Positions 1 through 12,400 of a DNA stretch of 64,000 bases are shown piece by piece (the first letter of the stretch is position 1; each line of letters begins with the position of its first letter). The stretch is from Zonotrichia leucophrys gambelii (Eukaryota; Chordata; Aves; Passeriformes; Passerellidae), in contig NC_088171.1 of the NCBI RefSeq assembly GCF_028769735.1, positions 133,905,033 to 133,969,032 of the forward strand, in the 5' to 3' direction. The notes below the pieces were generated by a model. That model did not search any database. It was not told where the DNA came from and saw only the letters and a program-made list of their open reading frames with translations. A program made the position numbers and the translations under genes.

Positions 1-3000
1 ATATGGAGTCTACCACAAACTTCCTAGGGGAACAAGCCTGAAGGTGTCCTTACAATTTCACTGTCTGGTTGGGGTTCCTTCACTATGGGTTTAGAGAGCA
101 GTATCCCTACAGGGTTCCATGCTTTGGTTTTTCCTGGTTTACCAGGTCATATTTTTATGATCTTATGCAAATTTATCTGCTCTGTCCATTGACATAATGT
201 GTAGATCCAGTGTTTTGATGTACATCAGTTGATCACATATGTTTCCTGCATGTCTTTCATGATGCCATGATGTTTTGTCCTAGCTCACAATGCTACAAGA
301 GATTTTCTTTCCCCTCTCTTTTATCTTATTTTCTTGTAGGATACTTACACACATCACCACACACCTTATGTGTTTCTCACTTCTACCAGTAAGAAATTCT
401 CATGGCCCTGGCTTCACTCTCCTGTTTAGCTTGTACCCAAAGTTCTTTCTCCATAGCTCTCAGTCTCTAAGTTCAACATCTTTTTCTCTCCAGCTACACT
501 GGCAGAGGCAATCCCAGGCTGCTCACAGCTGCTCTCCATGACCACAGTCCTAGCCTGATGCTTTGACCAAAACTTTCTTCTGCAGAAGAACTCTGTTGTG
601 GCTCTGCAACTCCATTTACTGATCCTCTCACATCAGCAATAAACTTACAAAAAAGGGCAGAGTGTGGTCTTGTTAGGTCCTTCTCTCAAGGTACCCATTA
701 ACAGGTCATATCAACTTAATTTTCCTCCTTCTCATCCCTGCTGTAAGCTCTTCTTTGAGTAGATTATTTCAAAGAAAACATAACTCTTGACAAGAGCAAA
801 GATTTTTGCCCCTTTTTTCTGTCAAATGCTCTCGCTATTCCCGAATACTTCCCTGTGTGTACCTTTTGTGTAAAAATTACCCATTGTGTAATTTTTGAAT
901 TGCAGTTTCTTTTGAAGATGTGTATTTATGCATGTGTATTTATGTATTTATTCTCACAAGGAGTTCTCCCCACTGAACTTGTTTCTAAATTCCATGGGGA
1001 AAAACCCACCCAGTGGGAACTGAACCAGCAGGACAGCAGTCTGTATTTCTGGAGCAACCACACACAGCACAATACAAAATAGCATGAAATTTGTCAGTCT
1101 GTCAGTCTAGGGTTTTGTTCTCCCCTCTTCACCATAAAAATAAAAAGTGTGCACCTGTTGCACATTGCCAACATTCCCCTGGAGACACACACTGTGTGGC
1201 AACCATCAGTGAGATGCAGGACAGTAACAGTCCAAAATAAAATGTTCCTTTTTACTGTGTGAGAAATAACTTTGATGACTGCTGTCAAAGTTGTACACAT
1301 ATCATCAGACTTAAGTTTTTCCTTTCAATAATTCACCACCAGGGTGCTCTCTAATTAAATTTCCCCTTCCTACAACTTTATGTGAAAGGTATACATTAAC
1401 CACTTTCTCGGGAGTGTCTGCACTGCACCAGGTTTACGTTTGCTCTGTGTTTACATGCTTAGCAGAAAATAAATAAAAGTGCTTCAAAACCAGGATGGAA
1501 CTGTTTATCATTTGTGTATCTAAAGTTTACAATCCAGTTTTGAAAGATATAATTGCAAATCTAAAAGGATAAGTTTCACTGATGCTACTGAGAATGTACT
1601 TTCCCAGGCACATAATTTTAACAGGTTGCCCTAGTGCATGTCTATTTTAAACACAGATGTGCACATAAATGATCTCTTTTTTTCCCCCTAATACCTGAAC
1701 AACAAAAGCTGATTTTCTGACATGCAAACCTACAGCAGCTGTCTGATCTTTTAATCTGTTACATATGCTTTGTCTGGTGCTCTCCCTGTAGGAGAACACA
1801 AAACTGCTGTAGACATCATTACACTTCTTGATCTGCAAATTCAAGACCTGTGCCCTTTCATACTCCCAAAGTGCACAGGGGATCTTAGTCAAAGCTGCTT
1901 AGCAACTGAGGGATTTAGAAAATACACTGTGCACACTCCTCTGGCCACTGAGCTGTAGGGTTTTGGAAGCAGCTCGCTCTTTCTCTGCTTATCATTTTAA
2001 TAAATTAAAAGGGTTGTCTGTCCTGTGCTAATCTCCTTTCAACTCTTACCAGCTCAAAAGAGTCCAGCTGATTATTGTTGCAGATTAACAGGATATCAGA
2101 CAAATGTTAATTTAGATGTTGCAAAGTCGGTGTCAGTATTCACTGAACATCTCTAAGGTCTGCTCAGCAGAGATGAATATGATTAGGAAAGGAAAAGGAG
2201 GAAAGTTTGAGGTATGGCTATTTTTGTCTTCTCCAAATCCCAGACATAAATGAAAGATTGTCCCCTCAGCTCTGCTCAAGGAACTGAGATGGGAAAGAAG
2301 CCTTTGCACTTTATTTTTTCAGACCCTGACAACACAAAAACCACAATCCAAACCCTATTTTCTTCTCTTTTCCTATCACACACAATCAAGGAGTCAAAAA
2401 GTACCTCTGATATTAGTAGGTGAAAAGTTAGATTACAAGATAGAGCAGTAACAAGTCAGGGTGGTCTTGTAGAGTCCCTAATAGCCTAGTTAGAGAAGAT
2501 CTTATTTGCATAAATTTAGAATCTTTACTTTAGGGAAAAAAGCCCCCAGCATTGTTCCACAGAGAGTGGGAATAAAAAATCAGCCTGTCATACCAGACTA
2601 TATAGTAGCTTGGGCGTGCAGGTGTTCTTCTGAGCAGTGGTAGATGATGGAAAACTTGAACCCAAGTGGCACAATCCAATCTTGATGATATTTTACTAGC
2701 AATAATGCCAATTTGCCCTTAGCCCTGTTTCCATTCCCTCCTGTCCAGCTTTAGCTCTGCCTGACTACAGTGTTGGTGGACACCACTTAAACGTGAGCTC
2801 CTCACGTGAGTCTTGAGCAAAGAAAGGCTTGACTTTACCAGCAGGCTGATCTCTTAGAAAACTCTGGGGATGGTTTCACTTTTGTGCAATGCTACTGACA
2901 GGACCAATACTGATGTGGTGGCCAATTGTGTCAACCCTACATTGTTCAGATCATAGTGAAAATAAAAAGTGTTTAAAAAAGGGTTGGAAAATTATTTCCC

Positions 3001-6000
3001 ATGTGGCATCCATGCCTGAGAGAGAGATGGAGAGACTTAAAATGTTTTTTTTTCGGGATAAATTAATTACTTGCTTTCTGTCTGCAGATATTTATCTGGG
3101 GAATAGGTCTTTGATTGTAAACAGGTCTTTCGTTCAGAAGAATAACACACAGTGAGATTCAGTGATGAAAAGTAAAATATAAATGAAGTCTAGAAACAAA
3201 TTCTTTATTTTTCTAGCTATCTATGATGACAACTGTTTGTTCTTCATCACTGAAAGGCTAAATTTCGGGTTAAGTATATTTCTAAAAGTTGTCCCATTGT
3301 TCATTCAATAACTCATTATGAATTTAATGCTGAGATGTGTGCGCTATTATGGGATATGGACCCTTAGCAAGTATTAAGCATAGTATCAGATTGTTTCACA
3401 GCAAAAATATGTCCTTGCGTTTCAAACCTGTTATTCAAATGTAAGATCGAGAGGGTATATGGCTGCTGGACATGTTCTACCATAATGTACTCATGCTTGC
3501 ATTGAGACTTTCTAGCCCATGACCTGGGCACAATATATAAATACTGTATGCTTTTGATAACTAAATAGAATCATATTTGTCTCTTGCTCTGTGGATGTTA
3601 CACAGCTTAAAGCAGAATTCTGTTAGGACAGTGTTTCATTGCTTCCAAAGCACTAAAGCAATGTAGGCTGCACAAGCACCTTTGCTCTGCTCGTTGTTCA
3701 CAAGAACCAGGATGATACCATGGCAGAAAGCAGTTCAGAGAACTTCATTACCAGAGACACTAATCTATAAATTATCATGAGAATACTTTGAGTGAGTTCT
3801 TCTTTTATACACCTCTTTTTGCAATATCCAAGGCATGTCCTTTTTGTTGAATTTAACATTTTAGCAGTGCTTTTGCACATCAGCAGAATATGCAAGATTG
3901 AGTAATCCTCAGCCAAAGAGATCCAAAGAGACAAGCATTTTGCATCTGACAGCAGCCACTACAGTGGAGTTTATTTTTCATTATTTAAAACATCTAAGTA
4001 GGTATATGTGAGGAAATCTGAATCCTTAGGTCACATCTTGTCTGACTTATGCCAGGCTTTGGTGTAATTAATAGATAAGCATATGTACATATATGTTTTG
4101 TAGCATATGTTATTCATTCTATAGTAGATACATATAATTCTATGAAGTTTATACATAATATGATTATTACTGATTTTTTTTCTCAATATATTCCCTATAT
4201 ATTTTAAATGTGTCCTTCCTGTAACTTAATGAAGCGTCTTTGAGATCTTCTTTTCATGAGACAGGAATGAATTAATGTTCTACTCTTCTTCACAAGGTAT
4301 TCGTTATACACACAAGGTTGTAACATTGGGGCACAAGGTTTGAAATAGGAAAAATCTCTGTGCAATTCCACCACAATCAAATCCTTTCAACAAATGTCAC
4401 ATCTGTGCAAAAAGAGACAATCAATACATATATCAGCTGATATGTTTTTATTTATGTAATGAACTCTGGAAATTCTTTATTCTGTACTGGCTTGCAGCGG
4501 AGGCATTCCCCACAAGTGCACAGTCCTGAAACAAGAGGTCAGGGTGGTGGGCAGGGTGCTAACCTACTGTTTGGTGAGATATTTTGTTCCTTTAAGGATG
4601 GATTCTGAATGTCAGGGTCATCTGTCTTTCTCGAAACAAGTTCTAGTTTTCCCATGTGGTGACAGGACTTCAGTTTGTACAGAATGTGCATGTACAGTTT
4701 GCACATGGATTTGTGCTATTTCCAAGCACACCTTTGTAATATAAGAAATGTTTTTCTCAGAGGTTTATGCACATATGAATGCAGATTGCTCAGTGAAGTG
4801 CCTGACAGAAATACCTGGGTCTTTTTTGGGAACAGGGCTGCAGCAGCAGACGCAGTTCTGTGCTCCTCAGATCCTGCAACCCTGACAAACCTGTCTCAGC
4901 TGCTGGGGCAGGGAGGCTGTCCCCTGGCCCTGATGTGCCAGAATGTCATTGTGTAGTTTATAATGACACCAAAGTCTCACTGATCAGGCTGGGAATGAAG
5001 ATATTGTAGAGGAATATGTGAAGATGCAGGAGCCAGCTGTGCTGGCAGGAGGATGTGAAGGGCAGTGGTGCCTGTGCAGTGAATTTCCTGCTCATCCTGC
5101 CTCTGGGGCCACACATTTCCCTCTCTGCTCTGTTTGCTCTGAATTTCCAGCCCATGGGGATTAGGAAGGGTGATTTGGAGAGTTCAGTACATGTCCAGGC
5201 TTGCTTCTACATGGTGCCAAGGTGTGGCTGGGGGAAAATAAGACAGGATGAGACCTTCCTGAGTCATCCAGGTTACGCATAGCTCTAAATGCAGGATATA
5301 AAAATTTAGGTCTCCTTTTCACTAGTCCCAGGTGGCTTCTGAAGTTGTCAATGTTTGCTCTAATCCCATTTTTGCTATTGTGCTAAGGCCTTTAATACTT
5401 CAATTATCCAGCTGTGATTTCCTCCTTCACAATCCCTGGGAGAGACTGACCTAAACTGAGAAGACTAACACTCTGGTGAGAGGGATGAGCTTTCTAAGCT
5501 ATGTCAAAGCTTCAGAGCATTTAAGTCTGTATTAAAACCAAATCTCTTACCAAGTGAGCTGTCAAGCCCATTAAGAACTATTCAATTTCATTTTTCCTTT
5601 ACAGCACAACAGATTCTCCAATCCTAAATGCACATTGCTCCTACACACCTTGCTGCTGATAATGGTAACTTTTCTGCATGCTATAAGTCAAAATGCTAAA
5701 AACTAAAAAAATAAGCTAACAAAACATCTGATTTAAATTTAATCACAAAGAACTATTTGAAGTATATTCTTGAAAGATACTGATCTAAGATTTGTGTAAA
5801 CTCACAAACATCTATTAATCAACACCTGTTGATAACCATACATCATGAGGTGAAACACTTACTGTCCTTCCTCTTTATTTCTTCCAAAATAAAAGGTCCC
5901 AACAGACTATAATCACAGCCTGCTCTGTACATTGAGGTCATTATCCTCATTAAAGTCCTGACAAATTTTCTTTGTTCAAATGATGAGCTGCAGCAGGCTT

Positions 6001-7051
6001 GGCACTGCCTCATTTCTGAGACCACATATCCATATATCCCTGGAGATAGGTCCCTTGTAGCAGCATACTTAAAACGTTATCTTTTTCCTTTTTCCTCTTC
6101 CTTGTTTTATCTCTTTCCCCCATTAAAGAAGCCTGGCTCCTTCAGTAAACCCATCAAGTGGACTTGCAATGTAGCCAGGAGAAATACCACCAGAATCTTT
6201 GACTGAAACAGAAGTTTTCCTTCCTTTGTATTTCTTTTTTGCTATCATTCCTTGTTGAATTTGTGTTACTCCTAGCACAGGAGGGAGAGTCTCTTCACAT
6301 GCACTTCAGAAGTGTAGGTGTTCTCCTGGAAGTGAGGATTGTGTTAACCTAAGGTTAAGGATATTCAGGTTGCTGCAATTCAACAGAAGCTTCAAAAGAC
6401 ACAATAGTCATGTAACCCAGCATGATCTCCTTTAACCCAGATGAGGGGCTGCAAATTCTAGTTCCTTCTTTTGATTCCTCTGGGGAAAGATTTTTAGTCT
6501 GAAACCAAACAGAAAAATAATTCCAAAATCAACTTCTTTCAGTAGCCTAAATCCACAAACTGTCTGCTCTGAATTCAAACAGCCACCTATGTTTTTCAAT
6601 GATTTTTCCTCACACCTTTTATTACCTAAGTCAGCAGTTAAGGAGAAACAGCAAGAAACAGCACACTACCTATAAATGTATACTACACTGGTCAGCATCT
6701 ACTGTAATTTGAAAAGTATAGAATTGAAGTTCACATTGCAGTGTAGTTAACATCTATAGTGAGTCATTCAATACACTTTCATACTGTGAAGAACCTCCAA
6801 AACACACAAGCCGGAGTTACAAATATTACTTACACGTGGTGGGATTTTCTCTCCTGGTAAGTGATGCGGGAGTTCAGGCTGGGGAACAGGAGAGGACCTA
6901 GTGGCTTAGAATAACGTACTTTAATGCAGGCAGAGACAGCTGTGATAATATCAGTGAGCTTCTGTATCACAGGCCCAGATTTCCACATGTTAATGCCAAG
7001 GCAGTGTTTCCTCCCAGCAGCAAGGATTTGGAGGGAGAAAAGGTGGTGAGG
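1..7051. other. Unique AT-rich noncoding DNA, no gene seen
   Basis: No exon, RNA gene or recognisable transposon was found. Open frames are short (under 100 codons), lie in all frames and resemble no family I know. Visible structure is limited to an alternating AT-rich patch around 4079-4200 and a pyrimidine-rich tract at about 6080-6122. A loose CTCF-like match at 1336-1349 has two mismatches to the core. Old repeats too decayed to see by eye may be present. Confidence 0.6.
6080..6122. repeat. Pyrimidine-rich low-complexity tract
   Basis: The plus strand is almost all C and T over about 40 bases, with short T runs broken by CC. It lies in otherwise unique sequence. No exon with a splice-acceptor context follows that I could recognise, so I treat it as low complexity rather than a polypyrimidine tract of an intron end. 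Confidence 0.5.
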
Positions 7052-7432
7052 TGTGGTGGTGTTCACAGGGGTCCCAGGAAGAGGGAAGAGATGAGAATGC
7101 TGACTTCATGTTTCAGAAGGCTTCAATTATTATTTAATGTTATATATTATAGTAAAATTATGCTAAAAGAATAGAAGAAAGGATTTCATCAGCAGGCTAG
7201 CTAAGAATAGAAAAAGAATGACAACAAAGGCTTGTGACTGACTGAGACAGTCCGGACAGCTGGGCTGTGATTGGCCATTAATTAGAAACAATCACATGAG
7301 ACCAATCACAGATGCACCTGTTGCATTCCGCAGCAGCAGATAATATTGTTTACATTTTGTTTCTGAGGCCTTTCAGCTTCTCAGGAGAAAAAATCCTAAA
7401 GAAATGATTTTTCATAAAACACGTCTGTGACA
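7052..7432 (-). mobile_element. Solo LTR of a passerine endogenous retrovirus
   Basis: Read on the minus strand, the element starts TGTCACAG and ends CACCACCACA, giving TG...CA termini and a length of about 381 bp. I recognise the sequence from memory as a very abundant songbird LTR, including the block with ACGTGTTTTATG near its start and the GTGAACACC near its end. The flanks GTGAGG (7046-7051) and GTGGGG (7433-7438) differ at one base, as expected of an aged 6-bp target duplication; 6 bp would suit a class II (ERVK-like) integrase. No internal retroviral sequence lies beside it, so it is a solo LTR left by recombination between two LTRs. The family name is not assigned here. This entry is the main support for a passerine origin of the window. 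Confidence 0.85.
7265..7311. promoter_or_regulatory. Inverted pair of CCAAT boxes in the LTR
   Basis: CTGTGATTGG at 7265-7274 is matched by its exact reverse complement CCAATCACAG at 7302-7311, 27 bases apart. Each arm holds a CCAAT box, one on each strand, a layout typical of NF-Y-binding retroviral U3 promoters. A third ATTG/CAAT core (CAATCAC) lies between them at about 7289-7295. The repeat is seen directly; binding by NF-Y is inference. Confidence 0.5.
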
Positions 7433-8990
7433 GTGGGGTGCAGTAGGAGCAGCTGTGCTTCCCACAGCAGGAGCATCAGACTCTGGACACCATGACTTGT
7501 GCCAAGCCTGTACAGGCTAGCCCTAGTACAGCTCACTGCTTTATTTCAGAATATCAGCTTTTCCATTCCAAACTCCTCTGCATCCTCTGTAGCCCTTCAT
7601 AGCAGTACAGAGCAGGGATTTGCAAAAGTTGTCAGTCTGCTTTTAACCTGTGGAATCCTAGGTGATCCTCACATCCACATGAGGCCAGAAATGGTTCTGG
7701 GGTATGATGTATCATCAGCTCCAAGTAGTGAAAAGAAGGGGTACCTGTAGTTGCTTCTGTCTGCTGCAAGAACTGCTCAAGATTTTCAGCAGTAAGTATC
7801 GAATCTATCATTAGGCTGCTCAGTAGCTGACTGATTTTCAGCATGTTTAATATTTTGGGAAGAGTCATCTGGAATTGTTATGACAGAGGATGGATTTGTG
7901 ATTCCTCAAGGCTAAGGTCATATGTGGCAATGATGATAAACTGGCACAAACTCCTGTCCAGCACAGGGCAGAGACCTCGTTGAAGTGCAGAGCCGCAGAG
8001 GGTGGACACCCACGAGCCTCTGCAAACCACTGAGGGATGTTTGTCCCTGGAGCAGCTTCCTGGGCAGTCACAGCATCTGGGAAAGGCTTCCTATCCAAGT
8101 GTGATGCTTCTGAACGTGTTTGTGAATCCAAGACCCACCTACCTCAGCCAATTCCAGGGCTTAAATTGCCTTCCTTAAAAACACACCCCTAGTTTCTGGT
8201 CTGAACTCTTCAATCCTCCAACTCTGTATTTTGTTCTTCTTATTTCTGTTTGTTTCCTGACTCTGACATAGGCTTTCCTAAATAATCTTGGGTTACTCAA
8301 TCTCTTCTTACATTAATTCATTGTTGCAAGTGGGAGTTTACAACATTTCTCTTCTCTAACCTCTCTTTCATGTCAAGATCAAAGACTCCCTAGGGCACTG
8401 ATCTTTTCTGCATCTTGACACATTTTCTCAAGTGAAAGAACTGTTATTTCAGCTGTGGCTTGTATAGTTGTGCAGTACTAGACCCTAACAAAAGTTGCTT
8501 TTTGCATTAAACATGTCAGCATCTTTGCAGCTTTGTGTTATTTATGTTGCAAATTAAGAAACGGAGTAGGTAGCTGCATAAAGTCCTGATTATTGCAATA
8601 ACTCTCCTTGTCCCAGCACACACCACAGCATTCACCCATCTTCCTAAAGAAGTTTCATGTCATGAAAAATTAATATTTTACCATCTTACTCCACATCATG
8701 TCTGTGCAGGTGCTTGGATCTGGGTCTTGCAGAAAACCATCCTTTCCAGGAGAGGCAAAGGAGCAACTTAAAGGGCTGCAATCTTCCAATTGATCTCATC
8801 TGGGTGTTGGGTTCCAGGATCCTATCCCAAATACTGACCTAATTTTTGAGGAATTCAGGTACACAGACAGTATGAGTATCTCGGTTGACTGCCTGTTACA
8901 TTTGCCATCCTGAATGCTCCTGCTAGATCTCATGTTTTATTGATTTTCTACCTCTATGGCCAATAACACAAACTTCAACCAAAATTCCCT
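7433..8990. other. Noncoding DNA between two LTR units
   Basis: No gene or recognised repeat was found. The interval is AT-rich with scattered GC-richer patches near 7920-8130. Open frames on both strands up to 88 codons overlap one another and show no conserved motif. Confidence 0.5.
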
Positions 8991-9360
8991 TGGGCGTTTT
9001 TGATCCGTCAGATGGCTTAATCAAAGCACAATTTTATTACAGACACAGGCTTTAAAAGAATAAAAGCAATTACAAGTAACAAACAACATCATCATTAATT
9101 ATGCCACTAAAGTATTACAGAGATCTTTATAGGACTTCATGGAGGTGAGGCTCTGAGGCTGCAAGGGCTCAGTGGTGTTTTAATGCCTTTTTAGGCCATG
9201 CTACAGAGCTGGAAAGCCAGATCGGGGACACGAGGCGTGATGCATTTCATCCTGGAGCAGCTGGAGCAGGTCCGGTCGCTTGAGGCCGACTGAGGCAGCA
9301 GATGCCGTCCCGGTGCTTACCCCTAGATGGCGCTGCCGGGCAGCCTGGCTCCAGCTCCCA
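8991..9360 (-). mobile_element. Candidate solo LTR with TATA box and poly(A) signal
   Basis: On the minus strand the unit starts TGGGAGCTGG and ends AACGCCCA, so its ends are TGGG and CCCA, an LTR-like inverted terminus. It is flanked by CCCT on both sides (8987-8990 and 9361-9364), a possible 4-bp target duplication. Inside, a TATAAAG box (9131-9125) is followed about 90 bases later by AATAAA (9038-9033), the order U3, R, U5 demands. The part upstream of the TATA box is rich in CpG. The terminal segment after AATAAA is short (about 42 bases), and I do not recognise the family. The 4-bp match was found by searching for one, so it is weak on its own. An unrelated CpG-rich regulatory element is the main alternative. 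Confidence 0.35.
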
Positions 9361-9425
9361 CCCTCTCCTTGGCTCCGCAGCCAAGGCTTCCGCTTCCCCC
9401 AGGGCTGGGGGCAGAGCAGCACCAT
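9220..9425. other. Isolated CpG-rich cluster
   Basis: About a dozen CpG dinucleotides fall within some 200 bases, against very few in most neighbouring kilobases. The patch is also GC-rich and has overlapping open frames on both strands, which GC-richness alone can produce. It overlaps the 5' end of the candidate LTR and runs about 65 bases beyond it. Retained CpGs mean either recent insertion or protection from methylation in the germ line. Confidence 0.6.
9320..9333 (+). promoter_or_regulatory. CTCF-type binding motif
   Basis: CCCCTAGATGGCGC fits the vertebrate CTCF core CCASYAGRKGGCRS at 13 of 14 positions; the only departure is C for A at position 3. It sits in the CpG-rich cluster. CTCF is the insulator and loop-anchor protein of vertebrates, and site orientation matters for loops: this one reads on the plus strand. 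The motif is seen directly; occupancy is inference. Confidence 0.6.
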
Positions 9426-12400
9426 GGGATGAAGGAGTTACATTTCTGCCACTCTTGGCTGAAGTGGGAAATATTGCCTTGTCTGATACTTGCAAGTAAA
9501 AGAGGAAATAAGTTTTCAATCAATGTGTAAGGAGGCATCTGAACAGTGTCCTTTTTTTTGTGCATGAAGCAGATGTTTGTTCTGACAGGGCTTCCTGCCA
9601 AAACTAATATTCTAGAGGCATCAAGATGGGAAGGTGCATTTTTATAAACTTCTGATGTATTTGATTCTATTGCAGTCATAGGGAACAAGGATTGATGTGA
9701 CATGTTTTTCCAAGTTACCCACCTTTCCCCTATTAACATGGTACAGCCCGCAGTTTGCTTTGGTGTGCTCTAAATTATTTGTCAATATTTTAGAGCATTT
9801 TACACAAAATTATAAATTCCTTGTGAAACCTGATTGCAAAGAGATATCTGAATATTTAGGGTGTTTGGATTTGATTTACCAGGATGGATTTCTTGTGAGA
9901 TGATCACAGTTCTTCAGGCCCACATGAACAGGCAGACCAAGTTTTGAAGTCTAACAGTAATCCTAAGCAATTTTCCATTTTTTAATTTCAGTAATTATTT
10001 CAGGGGGTTTTTTTGTGGTTTTTTTTTTTTACTTGTGCATTTACAATGAAAATACAGCAAAAGAGGAAAATATCTTTTTTTAAGGGCTAACATCAGATAT
10101 TACCCAGCTACCAGTAATATTTGCTATAATCCTTTCCCAATCTAACCCTAAGTTTCCTTTCTAGCCCACAGAATATTTTTGTGAGAGCACATGTGTAGGC
10201 ACATGGAATTGCATCCTTCTCACCTTGCAGAAGAGGGTCAATTATTCCTCCTCATGGTTACAAATAGTAGCAGGAGGTCCACCACGCTTACACTCTTAAA
10301 AATAATAACAAAAACCACTGATTTTTCTCAGAAAGGGCATCAGTCTGGGCTGGCTGGCTGTTTTAGAGGTAGTGCTGAGTCAACTCGCTCTGCCAGCAAT
10401 TTACCTTCTCCATTACCTCAGCCGGTCACAGTCCACTCTAAAATACTGAGCCCATGCCAATAATCCAGTCACAGGAATGGACTTTGGGGGTTTTCAAGGA
10501 CTTCTACTGTCATTTTGTTTCTACCAAAAGGTAGTAGATTGCCTGTAGACTGTGGGCTAGACTTCCACCCTTTTCCAGCTTTTCTCTCATAAGTTTTGAT
10601 CACTGACCACAGGCAAAGTGTGCCCAGGCAGCCTCCTGAGCCCAGTCAAGGAACTACTGAAGAATCCATAGAGGCCTATGTGTCTATCCAACCAATGTAA
10701 TTATTAATGAATGAATAAAAATAGATTGTTCAAAGTGTCCTTTCATCAAACGCTGAAAATCCAAATCTGCATTTAAACCATTTGGGCAGCACTCTCTGAC
10801 CTTAATTCAGTTCAGACAGCTCAGACACAGCATGATAGGAGAGAGCTGGGAAAAGGTTTGTGTTGATACTGATAAATGCACAGATTCACACATCTTCCAA
10901 AACGCAGCTCTATTCCTTGTCCATCAACCCACTTGGTAATCTTTCACACTTGGCAATTGTTTTCAACTTCATTATAGAAGACAAATATAGACTTGTAACA
11001 CTTGGATATGGCTTCCATAATCTTCTTTGGCAGTGAAGTGCAAGTTAAAAGATTATAAGGCTTAGTAAATAAAGCAGCAGTCTTTCACCTGCCAGACAGA
11101 TTTCTGTCTTAGTTTAACCTTGATTTATGGGATGACTTTGGTTTTAGTATGCTTTTAAGCAGATATGAATTTGTGTAACCTGAAACTGTTGTACTACATC
11201 TTGGACAAAGGGAGAAGCTTGGTTCTGGAGCACTGAAAATCCAGGCCAAGATTTAAATCAACACACAGTCCTAAAGAATAGATCTACACATGTAGGACAA
11301 GGTCCACACAGGCATTGAGGCATGCTTCAGATACACCTTCAAAGAAAGCTCTCCTATTTGTGCATATCAAAGATAAATTCTAAATAATCAGGAAATGTTT
11401 TTAAGCTCTGAGCACCACTTTGTCAGAAATTCCTTGTTCAGTGTTGCACTGAGGTACTCAAGTACCTCCCTGTGATACCTCAGGGACGACATCCCCTCCT
11501 CAGAACCTCAGGTGCTGTCGTCCCAGTCTTAGGGCCACCTAACCTCTAAGTTACAGGGCTGTAAGCACCTGTGGATTTGTTTGTGAGTCTTAGAGTCTTC
11601 TACTGCATCTGCATTGAATGATGGAACTTTGAGGTCATGATGTTTGCCCACAGGTCTACTCATACACTGAATTTCTCTTGGCTGTGTGACCTGGAAGAGA
11701 GGAGGTTGATGGTTGCCACCAGGTGGGTTTCCACCCTGAGGAAAGAGCATCATACAACCAGCATTGTACCTGAGTGCACTCACCTTTTTATTATTTGCTT
11801 GATTTCATTCAGCATGCATTAAAAGGGGTTAAAAAGAGTGGGCTAATTAAGATTTCTAATTAAAGCTATAAAAAGGTGCTGGTGGTTGTAATTCTCACCT
11901 CTAGCAATGAGTGTAGTGTGTTACTGTAACTCTTCAGGTACTATATTTTCACTTGGCTGATAAATCTTCCCACAGCAGTGCATGAGAACAGCAACAACAC
12001 TGAGACTGTGGGGCAAGGAACTCCTTCTGTGTGACAAGGGCAGAGCTGCTGTTCTGGTGCTAAACACCAATGGACTAACCTACTCATGTGAGAAACTTGT
12101 CAGCATTGCTTGGGCAAGGCAGTGAAGCCTCCCAGCCGTGGCAGAGGGACCCACCCTGCCTGCTGCTAATGGAGATGGGCCTCGCACTCAGAAATAACTG
12201 GCTCATTTTCTCCTCAGCACACCAATTTCAACCAGTGCCATAGCATCCCAGAAGGAGAATTAACCTGAATATTATTTTGGTCAGCCTCTCCCATTTTACC
12301 TTCAAAATTAAATCTACTTGCTGAATAAGACAGAATGTAAAGTTTAGTGCTGTTTAAAATCAGAGAGCTTTTCTTTTGTGTGAGTGGGAATTCTGTGGAC

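Noticed and set aside
1336..1349. CCACCAGGGTGCTC, CTCF-like
   Set aside because: Two mismatches, including the strongly conserved G at position 10.
11735..11750. CACCAGGTGGGTTT, CTCF-like
   Set aside because: It fails in the essential GGC part of the core.
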